Below, piece after piece: positions 40,001 to 51,233 of a stretch of 64,000 nucleotides of DNA. This DNA is from Colletotrichum lupini. Its lineage: Eukaryota; Ascomycota; Sordariomycetes; Glomerellales; Glomerellaceae. The stretch covers positions 5,580,001-5,644,000 of the forward strand of contig NC_064678.1 in the NCBI RefSeq assembly GCF_023278565.1, in the 5' to 3' direction. Every line of letters begins with the position of its first letter. Positions within the stretch are counted from its first letter, which is position 1. Both the position numbers and the translations under genes were made by a program. The notes under the pieces are model-generated. The model saw nothing but the letters and a program-made list of their open reading frames with translations, was not told where the DNA came from and searched no databases.

Positions 40001-41951
40001 CGCGGACTTTTCTTGGGCGGAGATTGCTGCTTCATCGGCTCTGGGTACTTGTCGCTCTTCTTGCGAGGTGTCGGACGAATTGTCTGTTCCTGGAAGTCGA
40101 AATCTGTAAATTGCCCCGGCCCCTTGATAGTCAACAGTTCCCCTTCAAAGTCGTCATCGTAACTTTCCGAGTCGTTGCGAGCATCCGTAAGCGAAGCGAA
40201 TGCTTTTAGCTTATCTGCGGAGAGCAATCCGCCAAAGTTGTCCTGCGGCTTCAAATGAGGCAAGTGCAGTGCGCTCGGTGAAATGGCCGTCGCGAAGTCG
40301 TTGTCCCAATTGTCGTCATCTACTAGCAAGTCAATATGCCGTCTTCGATCAGACTTAAACCACACCAAAATGATTGCTTACCAGCAAGCTCTGGAGACCT
40401 GAAGGCTTCAGGTGTTCGTCTCGGTTTCGCGAGAGCCAGAGGTCCTTTGGGCTGAGTGATCAGGCTCGGTCGTAGTGGTTCGTTGGCACTGTATCTCGAC
40501 CCGGGATGACCTTGCATCCCGGGAACCCCGCTGTCGGAACCGGTGGACGCCCTAAGTGAGCTTTCGGACGATTTGAGAGCCTTATTCCACTGTTTCACTT
40601 CCTCCACGGCTTGACTGAAATTAGCTGGCGCCTTGGAAACGGGGGCATCGCTTCTTCGGCATCCGATGATCCACGCGTGTCGTAAAAGTTTTCGCGCTGT
40701 GACTCTTAGGTTCGGATCTTTCTGGAAGCACTGCATCAAAAAGTCGCGAGACGCCTACGTCGTGTTAGTCATAGGTGCCCCAGGCGTAGAATAGGGGGGG
40801 CGCGGGGCGCAAACCGGTGAAATGCCCTCAGGCAATGGCGGATGGTCATCGTTGACAATGGCAAAAAGCGCGGGCATAGCCGCAAGGTTATGGTACGGCG
40901 GCCTGCCCTGCAACAACTCAATGACCGTGCAGCCAACACTCCAGATATCAGACGCAGGGCTGGCGCCGGAAAGTTGAATGATTTCTGGTGCCATCCAGTA
41001 GGGGGTACCAACGACCTGTGCTTCCTTGTCTTGCCCGCCTGCGAGTGTGCTTGTCGAAACTCCAAAGTCTGCGAGCTTGACTTTGCCGTCCTTGGTGGTG
41101 AGGATGTTGGCACCTTTGATGTCTCGGTGGATAACACCCTGATCGTGAAGATATTGCAATCCTTGCAGAACCTGTGTTGTGTAGACGCCGACCAAGTTCT
41201 CGGGGAATTTGCCATATGACTTGCATATTGAGTGCAGAGAGCCATTCTCACAGTACCTGAGCCAACATATCAGCCATGATCGGATGAAGTCAGAAACCGG
41301 AGCTTGACCTACTCGAGAATGATGTTGAGACAGTCTGCCGATTTGACGAAGCCAATGTACTTGACAATGTTGTCGTGCTACAAGCACTATTAGCTCAAAA
41401 GACCCTGTATAGTTTCTTGAGTCGGAAGCACCTACATGCAAGTTCTTCAAAAGATCGATTTCAGACTAGGTAGGACAAGGTCAGTCTCGGCATCCCACCG
41501 ACAAGGCAAGCGAGTGAGGGGCAGAGTATACCTCAATCATGCGCAACTCGCTCTTGGGCAGATCAGCGAGCTTAATCTGCTTGACGGCAACAGCCTCGCC
41601 CGTTCCCCAATTGAAAGCCTTGTAGACGGATCCAAAGGCTCCCTTGCCGAGACATTCTCCCAGACGCTGTATCGAGAAACTGGTCAGCTTTTGCGGCCTT
41701 CAAGCATAGTTTCTCTTCGCCCCAATCTCCCCTTCTCTCTCTCTCTTGGACGAGTCCTCAGAGCCGGGTATACGCACATAATCCTTCAAACCCGGGTCTT
41801 GCAGCGCGGAGCTCTCTCTTGGGCCCTGTTTTTCCTTTCGCGGTGTTCCTGAACTCCTCTCGGGGGAGGCAACCACGGCGGCTCTGCCGTTTACATGGTA
41901 CTGACGCTCGACAGAGGACGAGGCCGACGACGGCGGCGAGGGATTGGGCAT
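37083..41951 (-). CDS. sepH: Septation kinase, SepH/Cdc7/Cdc15 type
   Basis: Ten exons (41778-41951, 41532-41666, 41436-41465, 41313-41377, 40815-41256, 40382-40754, 39322-40322, 39128-39271, 38584-39073, 37083-38533) give 1434 aa. A Ser/Thr kinase domain starts at residue 59: GKGAFGSVY loop, K87 in VAVKQIK, catalytic D180 in [11 protein letters not shown]198 in ADFGVS, and GTPYWMAPE. After a disordered acidic/basic linker (about 320-700), residues about 740-1200 form an armadillo-like helical region ([27 protein letters not shown]). The tail is Ser/Arg-rich. This layout is that of Aspergillus SepH and fission yeast Cdc7, the septation initiation network kinase that acts at the spindle pole body to trigger septum formation. 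Nine introns of 50-111 nt agree in phase. The intron after the kinase C-lobe has a weaker GTTTGC donor. The 30-nt exon 3 encodes [10 protein letters not shown]. Confidence 0.95.
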
Positions 41952-44900
41952 GGTGGTCGGCGGACGGGAAGCTTGGCGCAATCACCAGGCTGATATCTCG
42001 TAGTCGGGGGTTTCGAGGGTGTCGGCATGAACCGTCGCAAAGCAGAAGCGACTCCGTATAGGAAGGACCTGGCCTTTTCGAAAGAAGGGAAGCCGAGCGA
42101 AAGGATCGATCGCGAGTTCAAGCGAGCGGCGGTTACGGCAAAAGTGAGGGCGCGCTGCACATTGCCCGGCAGCAGGACGGCATGCCAGTCGGATGCAGTT
42201 CGGGGCACGTTATTCTCGGTTCGTTGGGCTCCGTTCTTCTTTGGCGCTTGCGGTCGAATAGTCGTTTAGACCACGAAAATGTCGGTGGGCATGCGGCGGG
42301 TGAGGAGAGAGAGAAAGCCAGTCGAACGAGGGCGGTGGTGACGTGAGGGCGGGCGCGCAACTGGTGGGAGTGATTTCCCCAGACGCGGGAAGGCCTAGAC
42401 TGGTGCGAAATGACGGCAGCGAAAACACACAAAGAAAACAATCGTGGGTGTCGTAGGCTACCCTTGGGAGGTTGCAAAGGCCAGCCAGCTAGTGCCTCCG
42501 CTCCGCGATTCGGTAGGGCAGGCAGAGGGGCAAAGGAATTGGGTTTGCCGTCTGCTGTCGGGTTTCCACGTCGTCGTCGCTGCAGTCGTCAACGACAGCC
42601 GGTCGATCGGGTCAGAGGCGGTCGGTCTGCCGGTCGGGAGCGGTGGAGGGGTTTGGGGTGCAAAGGTCGAGTAAATGAGCGGACGGGGAATTGGGCGGCG
42701 GGCGGGCGGCGAAGTCGTCGGGTGGGTGGTGGGTTGGTCTGGCAGATGTGATGTCGGAGGGGTTCCCGGGGTGTGGGAGGGACGATGTGGACATCAACAG
42801 ACAAATAGAAGGGAAGGAGGGAAAAAAACCACCTCACACGAGACAAATGTCAGCACAGCACTTTCTGAGCTGAAGCTGGAGCTTTTGGGGGAAATGATGT
42901 ATTTTGTGAGAGGTGATGTGTGAGTCTAGGATTAGGTAGTTTTACACATACAACGCGCGCACATCATGCACACAAACACATCAGGTACAGGCGCCTGGGC
43001 CAGAACAAATGGTGAGGTACGGGACGGGAGAGCGAGATGAGAGCTGCCCGGAGAAATTCGACTTGCTGGTGCTGACGCGCGCAACCGCATTTGGCTCTCT
43101 CCAAGGCACTTCGCTGTACAAGTGTGGGAAGGGATGGTGGAAACGTCAGGTCGGGTCAGGCCAGGTCCAGTAGGAGTGGCACTGGGCGTGTGCCATCACT
43201 GGTCAGGTAGCCGCAGGGCAGCGATGCACCCGGTATCTTACCACTATCCATTCAGGCACAATGTTCCTTAAGGTAACTGATTAACGGCTCCAGGTCCCGT
43301 CACTATCACAAACACCACCTCGCCATTACTTACGGTATTATCACAATCACCCATCCCCGGGAAAAGCAGATCGATGCAGTGTGATGGCATGTCTTGGCTG
43401 CTTCTAGGATTACATATTTCCCAACTGGCCCTTGTCCACAATTTGAGCCCGGGTGCCATCGGTGCTGAGGAGCAGGCGGGGGGCCCTTGGAAGGTGGGAC
43501 ACCTCAAGAGACTTGCCCTGGGCAGTCCGGCACGCTTCCATTCCTACCTCTCGCGCTAGCAACGCTAGAAGCTCTCGCACGTCGCCCCAGGGCTCCGCCA
43601 GCGCGCTAACACGCACCCGACCTGAACTGGAAACAACCAAAGGAACGTTCCGAGCTGAGCTTCAACCTTCTTCCTCTCTCATCGTCACCTCGCCTTGGCC
43701 ATTTATGAACGACATAGTAAGGTAATGAACATGAGTGGACCTAGCTCAATTCCTCGGCTGTTGACTCTGAACTTTCATGGTTTCTTGCTTCTCCATGGTC
43801 AATGCGCTCCATGTCTATCCGTACCTTGCCACCGTCTTACACAGACAGCTAACATTTTATCCAGTGCCTGATCTTCCCCAGATATGGCACGCGCCTACGA
43901 GATAGATACCTTGCATTCTTGAGCCCCCCCCCTTCAGATGATTTACAATCTATAAACAGTAAAATACAGGAACCCAGACTACCAGCATTGTTTTGTGAGA
44001 ACCGCTCTTCGCCGTGGTAACGGCGTGACAGTGTCTCGTCTAGACAGATCAACAATTCCCGTTGCGGTAATACGGATACCTACCCCTACCTTCCCCCATG
44101 TCAGCGACAGGGCCACCAACTCCCCCTCTCATTACCTTACCTTACCTGACGTCGTTTTTTCTAAATTTCTCGTGGAATCTACTCCGTAGTAATCATCACA
44201 CACTCTTCTCGTTTGGTATTCGTACGAATACTGCCCCATCCAAGCGCTTATGAGAACTCGCCTACCAGACAAGGACAAAAGAATGACACTAACCGCGCTC
44301 GCTCAATACATCCACACACACACACACACACACACACACCCAAGGGCTGAGGTTAAGGTGATCAGCGCGGGAACAAAACACACTAAGGCACGCCGCCGCC
44401 TTCGTCGTGACATGTGAGTGGCCAGTCCCAGCGAACCCGTGCCGAGCCGCGAACGTCTGCACCAGATCCCAAGAACCACGACTCTTTTTCTTTCACGATC
44501 CCATCCTTACCAAAGTTGATTTGCGTCATCATCCTTGAATTGGTCATCCGTACGGGATGTCTCCCTTCAATGCTCCAAGATCTAATCTCATCCCGTCTCA
44601 TCTCATCTCAACTGCCCAAGCACGCTGCCAATATTATCCCAAACAAGCATCCAAATAACACAACGCGGAGTCTTCCATATTGGGTCACAAAATGCATTCC
44701 CCAAACCCCCTCCCCGCTCTGGAGTCAAGAAATAAATAGACTCCCATATTCCGTAGATCCGTAGATCCACCAGCCGGATGACCGAAAAGAGAAAACAGCA
44801 GAGACACGAACATACCCCTCGCGGTCTCACTTTCTCGACTGAGACATGGGGAGATCACTTCTTGAACCCCCCTCCATCTTACGGTATTCACATCCAATGT

Positions 44901-45274
44901 TACAAAGCATACCACGACACGTCAATCAACTAAACACAAGAACTCTTCGGGAAGATCATATGACCAACGGCCACTCCATTTTGTCTTGATGGTTCTCGCC
45001 TCAAGAATAGTATAGATCCTGTGGATCTGGATCTGTCCCGTCACGCTTCCATCACGATACACGTATTATACAGATGGCCCGCCCAGATACCTGCATGGCG
45101 CCCGTTGAAAACCCAACAGTGACCCTGACCACCGCCCATGGCAGATCCTATAAGCCCCTTATAAGCCCCTTGTACTCCAAACATCATGCCTTGGGAAGCT
45201 TCTTCTAGTTCCCAGGCTTTTCGCTTTTTTCGTTTCAAACGTGGAAAAAAAGATCATGCATAGTCCCGCCTTCT
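41952..45274. other. Large intergenic region upstream of the SepH-type gene
   Basis: 3.3 kb with no supported gene. 41952-42900 is G-rich and serves as promoter and leader of the kinase gene. The frames at 43268-43725 on both strands are open for 60-90 codons but show nothing recognisable. A CA microsatellite lies at 44311-44339. 44900-45274 should include the 3' end of the next minus-strand gene. Confidence 0.5.
44311..44339. repeat. (CA)n microsatellite
   Basis: About 14 uninterrupted CA units after TACATC and before CCCAAGG. Confidence 0.95.
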
Positions 45275-47149
45275 TCAAGATTCCTCAGGCAGAGTCCGGG
45301 AAAGCCCGGCACCTGCCCACCACTCGTCGGGAATGTCTTGCCGCCGCGCAAGATGCCGTACAATCTCCTGCATGCCCTCCAGCGCGTTGTCGTTGGACGA
45401 TTCGGTGCGGCTCGGGGGCCCTGCGTCACCGTCGCCATCCCCTTGGCCGCCTGCATCGCGGGACTCCTCGCTTGAATCTCTGACAATGTGGTCGAGCAGC
45501 TCCGGTAGCGGGGTGGGATCGCGAGTTGCGATCCTGTAGTGGCGAGCGAGCTCCAGTCGCCGACGGCTTCGCATCTCTTCGATATCGCGGCTACTCATAG
45601 CCCTCATAGCCCCGTCTCCCCGAACAAAGGATATTCTGCTGGGATCATTCGCATCCAAGTCGGCGACAAACCGCCGGTGTCTGGACGGGTAGTTCATCGT
45701 CCAGTGATCGGGCCAGCCCCTTCCCATGTGCAAGTCTTCATGGCCCTCACTATCCGAGTTTTCAAGTCCTGATTCGCAAGGTTGCTCAGTAGACTCCTCA
45801 GCCCTTTCGGGTCTGTCTACAGACGTGCGAGATGATGCGCCGGCGCTCTGTGATTGCGATGCAGAAGCAGACGCAGACGCCGAAGCAGAGGCGAAAGACG
45901 ACCCAGCGCTTGGAGGCTGCGGGTCCGGCGTAAGAGTAGTCAACAGTGTGTCCCAGACGCCATCCTCATCAGGGCTGATGCTTCTGTTACGGTCGCCAAG
46001 GCCGTCTGCAAGAGAAGCCTCAATCAAGTGCCCAAAAGGACGAATTCGGCGTACCCGCCGCGATAAAGATGCGCGGTCTGGTTGCGATTCCAAGTCCGGT
46101 CTACGCATACGTCCCGCAAACCTGGCGGAAGTTGCATGCTCGGGACTGCGGTCGAAGCGTGCTGCAACTGGTGGGGCGGGCTACTTGGTATGTTAGTCAA
46201 CAGCGTAATCCTAAGTCACAATCCGACAAAGCCTACCATTGACATGCGATCGAGCTGCGCCCGACGGAATCTCCGTCGTTCTCTGGGGTTGGCGTATGAT
46301 GTTGAGCCCTCAAGCTGGGCCCGGTCTGGTTCCTGCCAATTGGCATCCTCTTCCCCGGTCGGGGGTGTGACGGTGACCCCGTTGGAGAGCCTGGGCATAC
46401 GGTTCAATACCCATTCATCGCCGTACATGGAAATCAGACGAGCTTCACTGGGTTCATTGCTATCGGCTTGACGATTGCGTGCTTCGTTTACACGTTCGAT
46501 GATTTCAGCAGCCGGATTGCGGCGCTCGGGCACCGGAGGTGTCGATCGCGAAGGGGGCGCAACATATGCCTCCGGAGGCGGAGGGTGGCCAGACTCGATC
46601 CATGGATACCGGGCGCGCGGGATAGGCTCGGGGCCGGGAGTGGGGTAGTTGTCGCGGAGGAGAGCGGCGCGACGGCGGAAGGGGCGCGTGTCGTCGCTTC
46701 GGCGGCTGCGGCGAATGGTAGAGCGAGGATGTCGAGTGGCTGCAGACTTGTCGCCGATTTGAGCGGGAACATCTGACTCGACGGGAGCGATGAACAATCT
46801 GCGGTTGGGAAAATGCGATGTTAGTGATCGGATGCGAGGCCAGGGTATGAAGCAGTCTGCATTCACCGCGACTGGATTGCAACTCGGCGGCGGCGGCGGG
46901 GACGACGACGACGTGGCTGAGGCAGTCTTTGAAGGCAGTCGACGAATCGCACACGAGAGTATGCGGAGGATTTATGATGAACGAGATGGATATAGATGGA
47001 GGCATTGGAGTGGAAGCGATTGCGATTACGCGATGCGACTGGGCAGGCCGAGATTGAGCCAGCGTCCCACAGGCCAGGCGCAAAGGCAAAGGCAATGCAG
47101 CGCGACCAGGAAAGCCGCAGGGGTAGGCGAGAAACTTACGGGAGGCCCA
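45275..47149 (-). CDS. Conserved fungal protein of unknown function
   Basis: Three exons (47139-47149, 46237-46798, 45275-46180) give 492 aa. The first exon is only 11 nt (ATG plus eight bases, MGLP) followed by GTAAGT. A 340-nt intron leads to a CCGCAG acceptor and the frame continues as MGLPLFIAPVESDV. The second intron is 56 nt with CTAAC branch and TAG acceptor, joining RMSM to PAPPVAARF. The protein is hydrophilic and largely disordered, with Arg-rich blocks (TIRRSRRSDDTRPFRRR), a Ser-Ala repeat and Pro-rich stretches. Conserved-looking islands are SMYGDEWVLNRMPRLSNG, GRGWPDHWTMNYPS and the C-terminal DIPDEWWAGAGLSR. I do not recognise a domain; the architecture resembles conserved hypothetical proteins of Sordariomycetes. 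It is divergent from the dihydrofolate synthase gene, about 1.25 kb apart. Confidence 0.82.
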
Positions 47150-48403
47150 TTTTGACCGACTAATGACGCGCGCCCGACGAATGAATTCAAAGGCAGCGGG
47201 GATGATAGGTCGGTGGCGCAAAGTTTCGACTTGATCGCAAGATGGCAAGATTGATGCGATTGTGGTCGTGATGAGAGTGATGGACGATGGGGCCGCGGTA
47301 CCGTGTTTCGCGATGGATTCGCGATGGAATTGGCGAGTTGCGCGAAGCGGAAATGGCTTTTCTTCGTGGGGCGGATAGGCGGGAAGGCGGGAGCGAGGAT
47401 TGCCTGGGGACTTTTGGACTTAGGTTGGGGTATGTATTAGGTCAGGTCAGTGAATGACGGGGACGGGGCCACTGGGACTGGACGTGGATTGACGGTCAAG
47501 AAGGAAATGGAGCGAGACGAGGACGGGAGTCGGGAGGGGGGGTAAAAGGCAGAAAGGCTCCGGGACAATTAAAAAACGAAAAAAAAGGAACAGGAAGGAA
47601 AATGGGAAAAGCGCGGGTCTTTGGGGAATAGCCGCTTTACTTCTTTTTTGTGAGTGGCTGGCCACGCCATACCTCCCCGGTCGCAGTCGCAGTCACGGAG
47701 TTCTGGCTGTCTGCGTCTTTCTCTTTCCCCCCTGTGGCGCGGCTTCATCAAGCAAGTCATCTTTAGCCAATCACGGGGGCTTCCCATTTCATGGTCACTG
47801 GTCCGTGGTGAGCCTGCCACTCACTCCTGCCTTCCATTATCTGCATGCCTACCTCCGATTGAAGTGTGGCTGGAGCGGCACTTGCCAACTTCCATTGGAT
47901 CCAATGCATTTCGATTCGGAATACGTACCTGCCTTGGCTCCTGCTCAGGTACGTATTCCTGGCATTGCCGTTCCAGCAGGAACCCTGCCCAGCGCACCTG
48001 CTCAGGTTGAGCTTCGTTCCCGCTGCGTGCCTGCCTGCACCTAACGGCACCCGCTCCGTTAACGTTCAGGATCAGATGTAAATGGAAGATCTGGAATGCT
48101 CAGTAACATTCACTCGCTGACATCGTTCGGCGCCTGTCACGACTCTCATGATCAAAGACCTATCGTTCCCACAGACTTGGAGTGACTCACTTCTGAGGGG
48201 TTAGAAAAGCAACAACCAGCTGCTGCCGGGCTACGAAGTCCGAACAGCCCTATGCGAAAAGTGTCCGTCGGATCCAGAGCCGAAACCGAGATACGGATCG
48301 GCCGTTGGTGATCCTCCGGGCTTTAACATCCGGATACTGCCATCACTCCGTCATCTTCCGTTCCACCAAGTCCAAGACCTCGCTGGGGTAAAGGACAGAC
48401 ATC
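47150..48403. other. Divergent promoter region
   Basis: 1.25 kb between the starts of the unknown-function gene (minus) and dihydrofolate synthase (plus). It contains the 14-bp-arm palindrome listed separately. CTGCTCAGGT occurs twice (about 47941 and 47999). No gene is supported. Confidence 0.55.
47918..47959. promoter_or_regulatory. Perfect inverted repeat in divergent promoter
   Basis: GGAATACGTACCTG (47918-47931) and CAGGTACGTATTCC (47946-47959) are exact reverse complements with a 14-bp spacer. The site could be bound by a dimeric regulator or form a hairpin. It sits about 445 bp upstream of the dihydrofolate synthase ATG. The structure is seen directly; the function is a guess. Confidence 0.75.
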
Positions 48404-49651
48404 ATGGCAATGAAAGGCATCAGCCTAGGCCTGCACCGCATCTCGCGGGCCCTCGAAGGTGTCCCCCAGAAATGGGATGCTATTCATGTCGCCGGCACAA
48501 ACGGCAAAGGCACCACTTGCACGTACCTATCAGCCCTGTGCAAATCTTTTGGCATCTCAAACGGCCTCTTCACCTCCCCTTACCTAATAGAGCCGCGCGA
48601 CGCCATCAAGATCAATGGCACGCCCGTGGCCCAAGACGTCTACGCCGACGTCAACCGCAAGATCATCGCCGACGACCAGGCTCGCCTATCACAGGATGCC
48701 GCCCAGGAAGCCCTCAGCCTCTTTGAGGTGACCACCCTCATCGCCTTTGGCGTCTTCAGCCGCGCTGATGTGCAGATGGGCATCGTCGAGGTCGGTCTCG
48801 GCGGCCGCCTCGACTCCACAAACGCCCTCTGCCGCAAGAGCGTCACCGTCATCACAAAGATCGGCCTCGACCACCAGGCCTTCCTTGGCAACACCTTGCC
48901 CGAGATCGCCAAGGAAAAGGCCGGCATCATGATGGCCGGCGTTCCGTGTGTCGTCGACGGCAGCAACCCGCCCGAGGTCCTCGAGGTCTTCCGGCAACAT
49001 GCCGCCAGCGTCTCGGCGCCGCTGCACCTCACCACGCGCCAGCCCGGTCTGCTCGAGGCTCTGTACGACTCGGAGCTAATGCCGCATCAGGCGCAGAACA
49101 TGGCGTGCGCCATTGCGGCTTTCCAACTCGCCTACCCGCACCTTAATCTTTCTGTGGAAAAGGCCCTGCCGATTCTGAAGGACGTCAGTCACCTGGGGAG
49201 GCTATCGTGGTTAAACGTCGAGGCGAAGCATCCGTCGCGGGAGGAAAAGCCCATCCTCATCGACGGTGCTCACAACCCACAGTCAGCCGAGACATTGTCC
49301 GCATACGTCGAGCGACGTCTGCGAGAAGCCGGTAAGCCTGTGACGTGGATCGTGTCGGTATCGAAGCAGGACGGAAAGGATGCCGGCGGTATGCTGCGCA
49401 CGCTGCTCAGACCCGGAGACAACGTCGCCTGCGTGGGCTTTTCTCGGCGGGAGACGATGCCCTGGGTCGAGCCTTTGCCGCTTCAGACCTTGAGGGAGAT
49501 GGCCTCGAACGCGGGCGCCAAAGAGGTGTTTGAAAGCAAAGATGGTCTCGAAGAGGCTACGAGATGGGCTGTTGAGACCGCCAAAGATGGCCCGGTTGTC
49601 TTGACGGGGAGTCTCTACCTGGTTGGTGACGCATATAGAATCTTGTCGTGA
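48404..49651 (+). CDS. FOL3: Dihydrofolate synthase (Fol3 type)
   Basis: Single exon, 415 aa. It joins L-glutamate to dihydropteroate with ATP in folate synthesis. The protein belongs to the Mur ligase-like FolC family: the P-loop HVAGTNGKGTTCTYLSALC at about residues 28-46, the signature GIVEVGLGGRLDSTN (about 127-141), then ITKIGLDHQAFLGNTLPEIAKEKAGI, and the C-terminal glutamate-ligase block ILIDGAHNPQSAETL. Length and the short N-terminus without a mitochondrial presequence fit Fol3-type dihydrofolate synthase better than folylpolyglutamate synthase (Met7, about 500-550 aa, with an extended N-terminus). The start MAMKGISLGLHRI begins close to the usual family start (I-x-L-G-L-x-R). It shares a divergent promoter with the gene ending at 45275. 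Confidence 0.93.
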   Translation: MAMKGISLGLHRISRALEGVPQKWDAIHVAGTNGKGTTCTYLSALCKSFGISNGLFTSPYLIEPRDAIKINGTPVAQDVYADVNRKIIADDQARLSQDAAQEALSLFEVTTLIAFGVFSRADVQMGIVEVGLGGRLDSTNALCRKSVTVITKIGLDHQAFLGNTLPEIAKEKAGIMMAGVPCVVDGSNPPEVLEVFRQHAASVSAPLHLTTRQPGLLEALYDSELMPHQAQNMACAIAAFQLAYPHLNLSVEKALPILKDVSHLGRLSWLNVEAKHPSREEKPILIDGAHNPQSAETLSAYVERRLREAGKPVTWIVSVSKQDGKDAGGMLRTLLRPGDNVACVGFSRRETMPWVEPLPLQTLREMASNAGAKEVFESKDGLEEATRWAVETAKDGPVVLTGSLYLVGDAYRILS

Positions 49652-49982
49652 GCAGTCACGGGATAATCAAAAGTAATTATGAATTCGCAACCTCATGAGT
49701 ACAATGTACATCATGGATTTTCAATGCGTTTAGAGTTTCATGTAATAACACGCCAACAATGGCGACGGCTTCATAGCACAAGGTAATAGTATTGAATACC
49801 TTGCAATCCTTGATACCTATGCAATGGAGACGGGAAGTCTCAACTTTCACCGCCACAACATCACATGATCCACAATCTAATGCACATCAAATCCCAATCC
49901 TCAAAACACACCAGCACCCTCCCATCACACATATCGAGGAGATGTATTACTAAGAGGGGAGCACAGCAAAAGGATCGAAGCC
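49652..49982. other. Short intergenic region
   Basis: 330 bp between two plus-strand genes. AT-rich just after the stop of dihydrofolate synthase. Nothing else seen. Confidence 0.5.
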
Positions 49983-51124
49983 ATGACATCAACAGCAGCA
50001 CCAACCAACCTCATCGTCGTCTGCTGCCACGGCGTCTGGACCGGCGGCCCCACCAACGGCCGCGCCGAGTCCGAGTGGCTCATCGCCGACTTCCAGACCG
50101 GCGAGACCCCGACGTTTATCGAGCACATCAAGGCCGGGCTGACGGCGCTGCGGGACGGGTACCCGGCTTCCGCGCTCGTGTTTTCGGGGTACGTAACTGT
50201 AGATGCAGCCAAACCCCGACCTTTCCTTGTACTACCTCCAGCGATTGCCTACCTTGTCTTAAAGTAATGATTTGTTTCTGCTCGAGTATTGGCAGTGTCA
50301 TTGCTCACGCTCGTTATCATTTCGTGACTTGCCGTTCCCACGCATCTTTGTTTTATTCTTTGCCGCAGCAACATTTTGTAAACATGAAGAAAACTACCAA
50401 GTATCAAGACTAACGACTCGTTCGATTATAAAGAGGTCCGACACGCAAAGAAACACGCCTCTCCGAAGCAGAATCCTACGCCAACCTCGCCGCCGCAAAC
50501 GCCTACTTTGGCATCCTCCCTCCCCCCTCGTCTTCCTCTCCTACTTGCCCCTCCTCCTCCTCATCATCATCACCTCCCATAACATCCCTCATCCACACCG
50601 ACACCCTCGCTCTAGACTCCTACCACAACATCCTCCACTCCCTCCTCCTCTTCCGCCGCCTCTACGCAACCTACCCTCGGACCCTCACAGTCGTAAGCCA
50701 CGCCTTCAAGAGGCCGCGCATCCTCGACGGCCACTGCGCTGCCATAGGGTTTCCGTTGGATCGGGTGAGGTATGTCGGGATCGATCCGCCGGGGATGAAG
50801 GGGGCTGCTGGTGCTGCTGGCTCGGTCAGCACAACCGGCGCCCCCGAGGCGGAGACTGATGGAGAGGACGACGGCAACGACGGTGTTGGTAATGGTTTCA
50901 AAGCAGGAGCCATCGCGGGCGTAAAGCACGCCGCGGACGAGTGGACGGTTGACCCGCACGGCGTGGGCCCGAGTCTAGCGGGCAAGAGGAGGGCGAGGAA
51001 TCCGTGGGGTTTGGAAGATCTCCTTTTCGCGAGCGAGGAGGAGAGGAGACAGAGTGGTCTCGTCACTAGGATCGTAAACGGGCACGAGGCGCTCGTGGAA
51101 GATGCAAAGAGGCCGTGGGCTTAG
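49983..51124 (+). CDS. DUF218/YdcF-like domain protein
   Basis: Two exons (49983-50188 and 50434-51124) give 298 aa. The 245-nt intron (GTACGT donor, TAAAG acceptor) restores the highly conserved FSGGPTR motif across the junction, followed by SEAESYANLA. That motif and spacing are typical of the DUF218 (YdcF/SanA-like) fold. Further family features are NLIVVCCHGVW at the start, TDTLALDSYHNILHSLLLF in the middle, and TLTVVSHAFKRPRILDGHCAAIGFP, which corresponds to the second conserved block. There is a low-complexity Ser/Pro insert after the first block and a Gly/Asp-rich insert near residue 200. No signal peptide or membrane segment is seen, unlike many bacterial members, so a cytosolic protein is likely. 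The substrate is unknown. Confidence 0.82.
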
Positions 51125-51233
51125 AAGTTATGTATACACACACAGTTATATACCTACGTATACACATATTCAACACCTGTCTTCAACCTCCTTGACCACT
51201 CCCTCTGGTCAGTATTACTCTGCCGCCAGTGCC

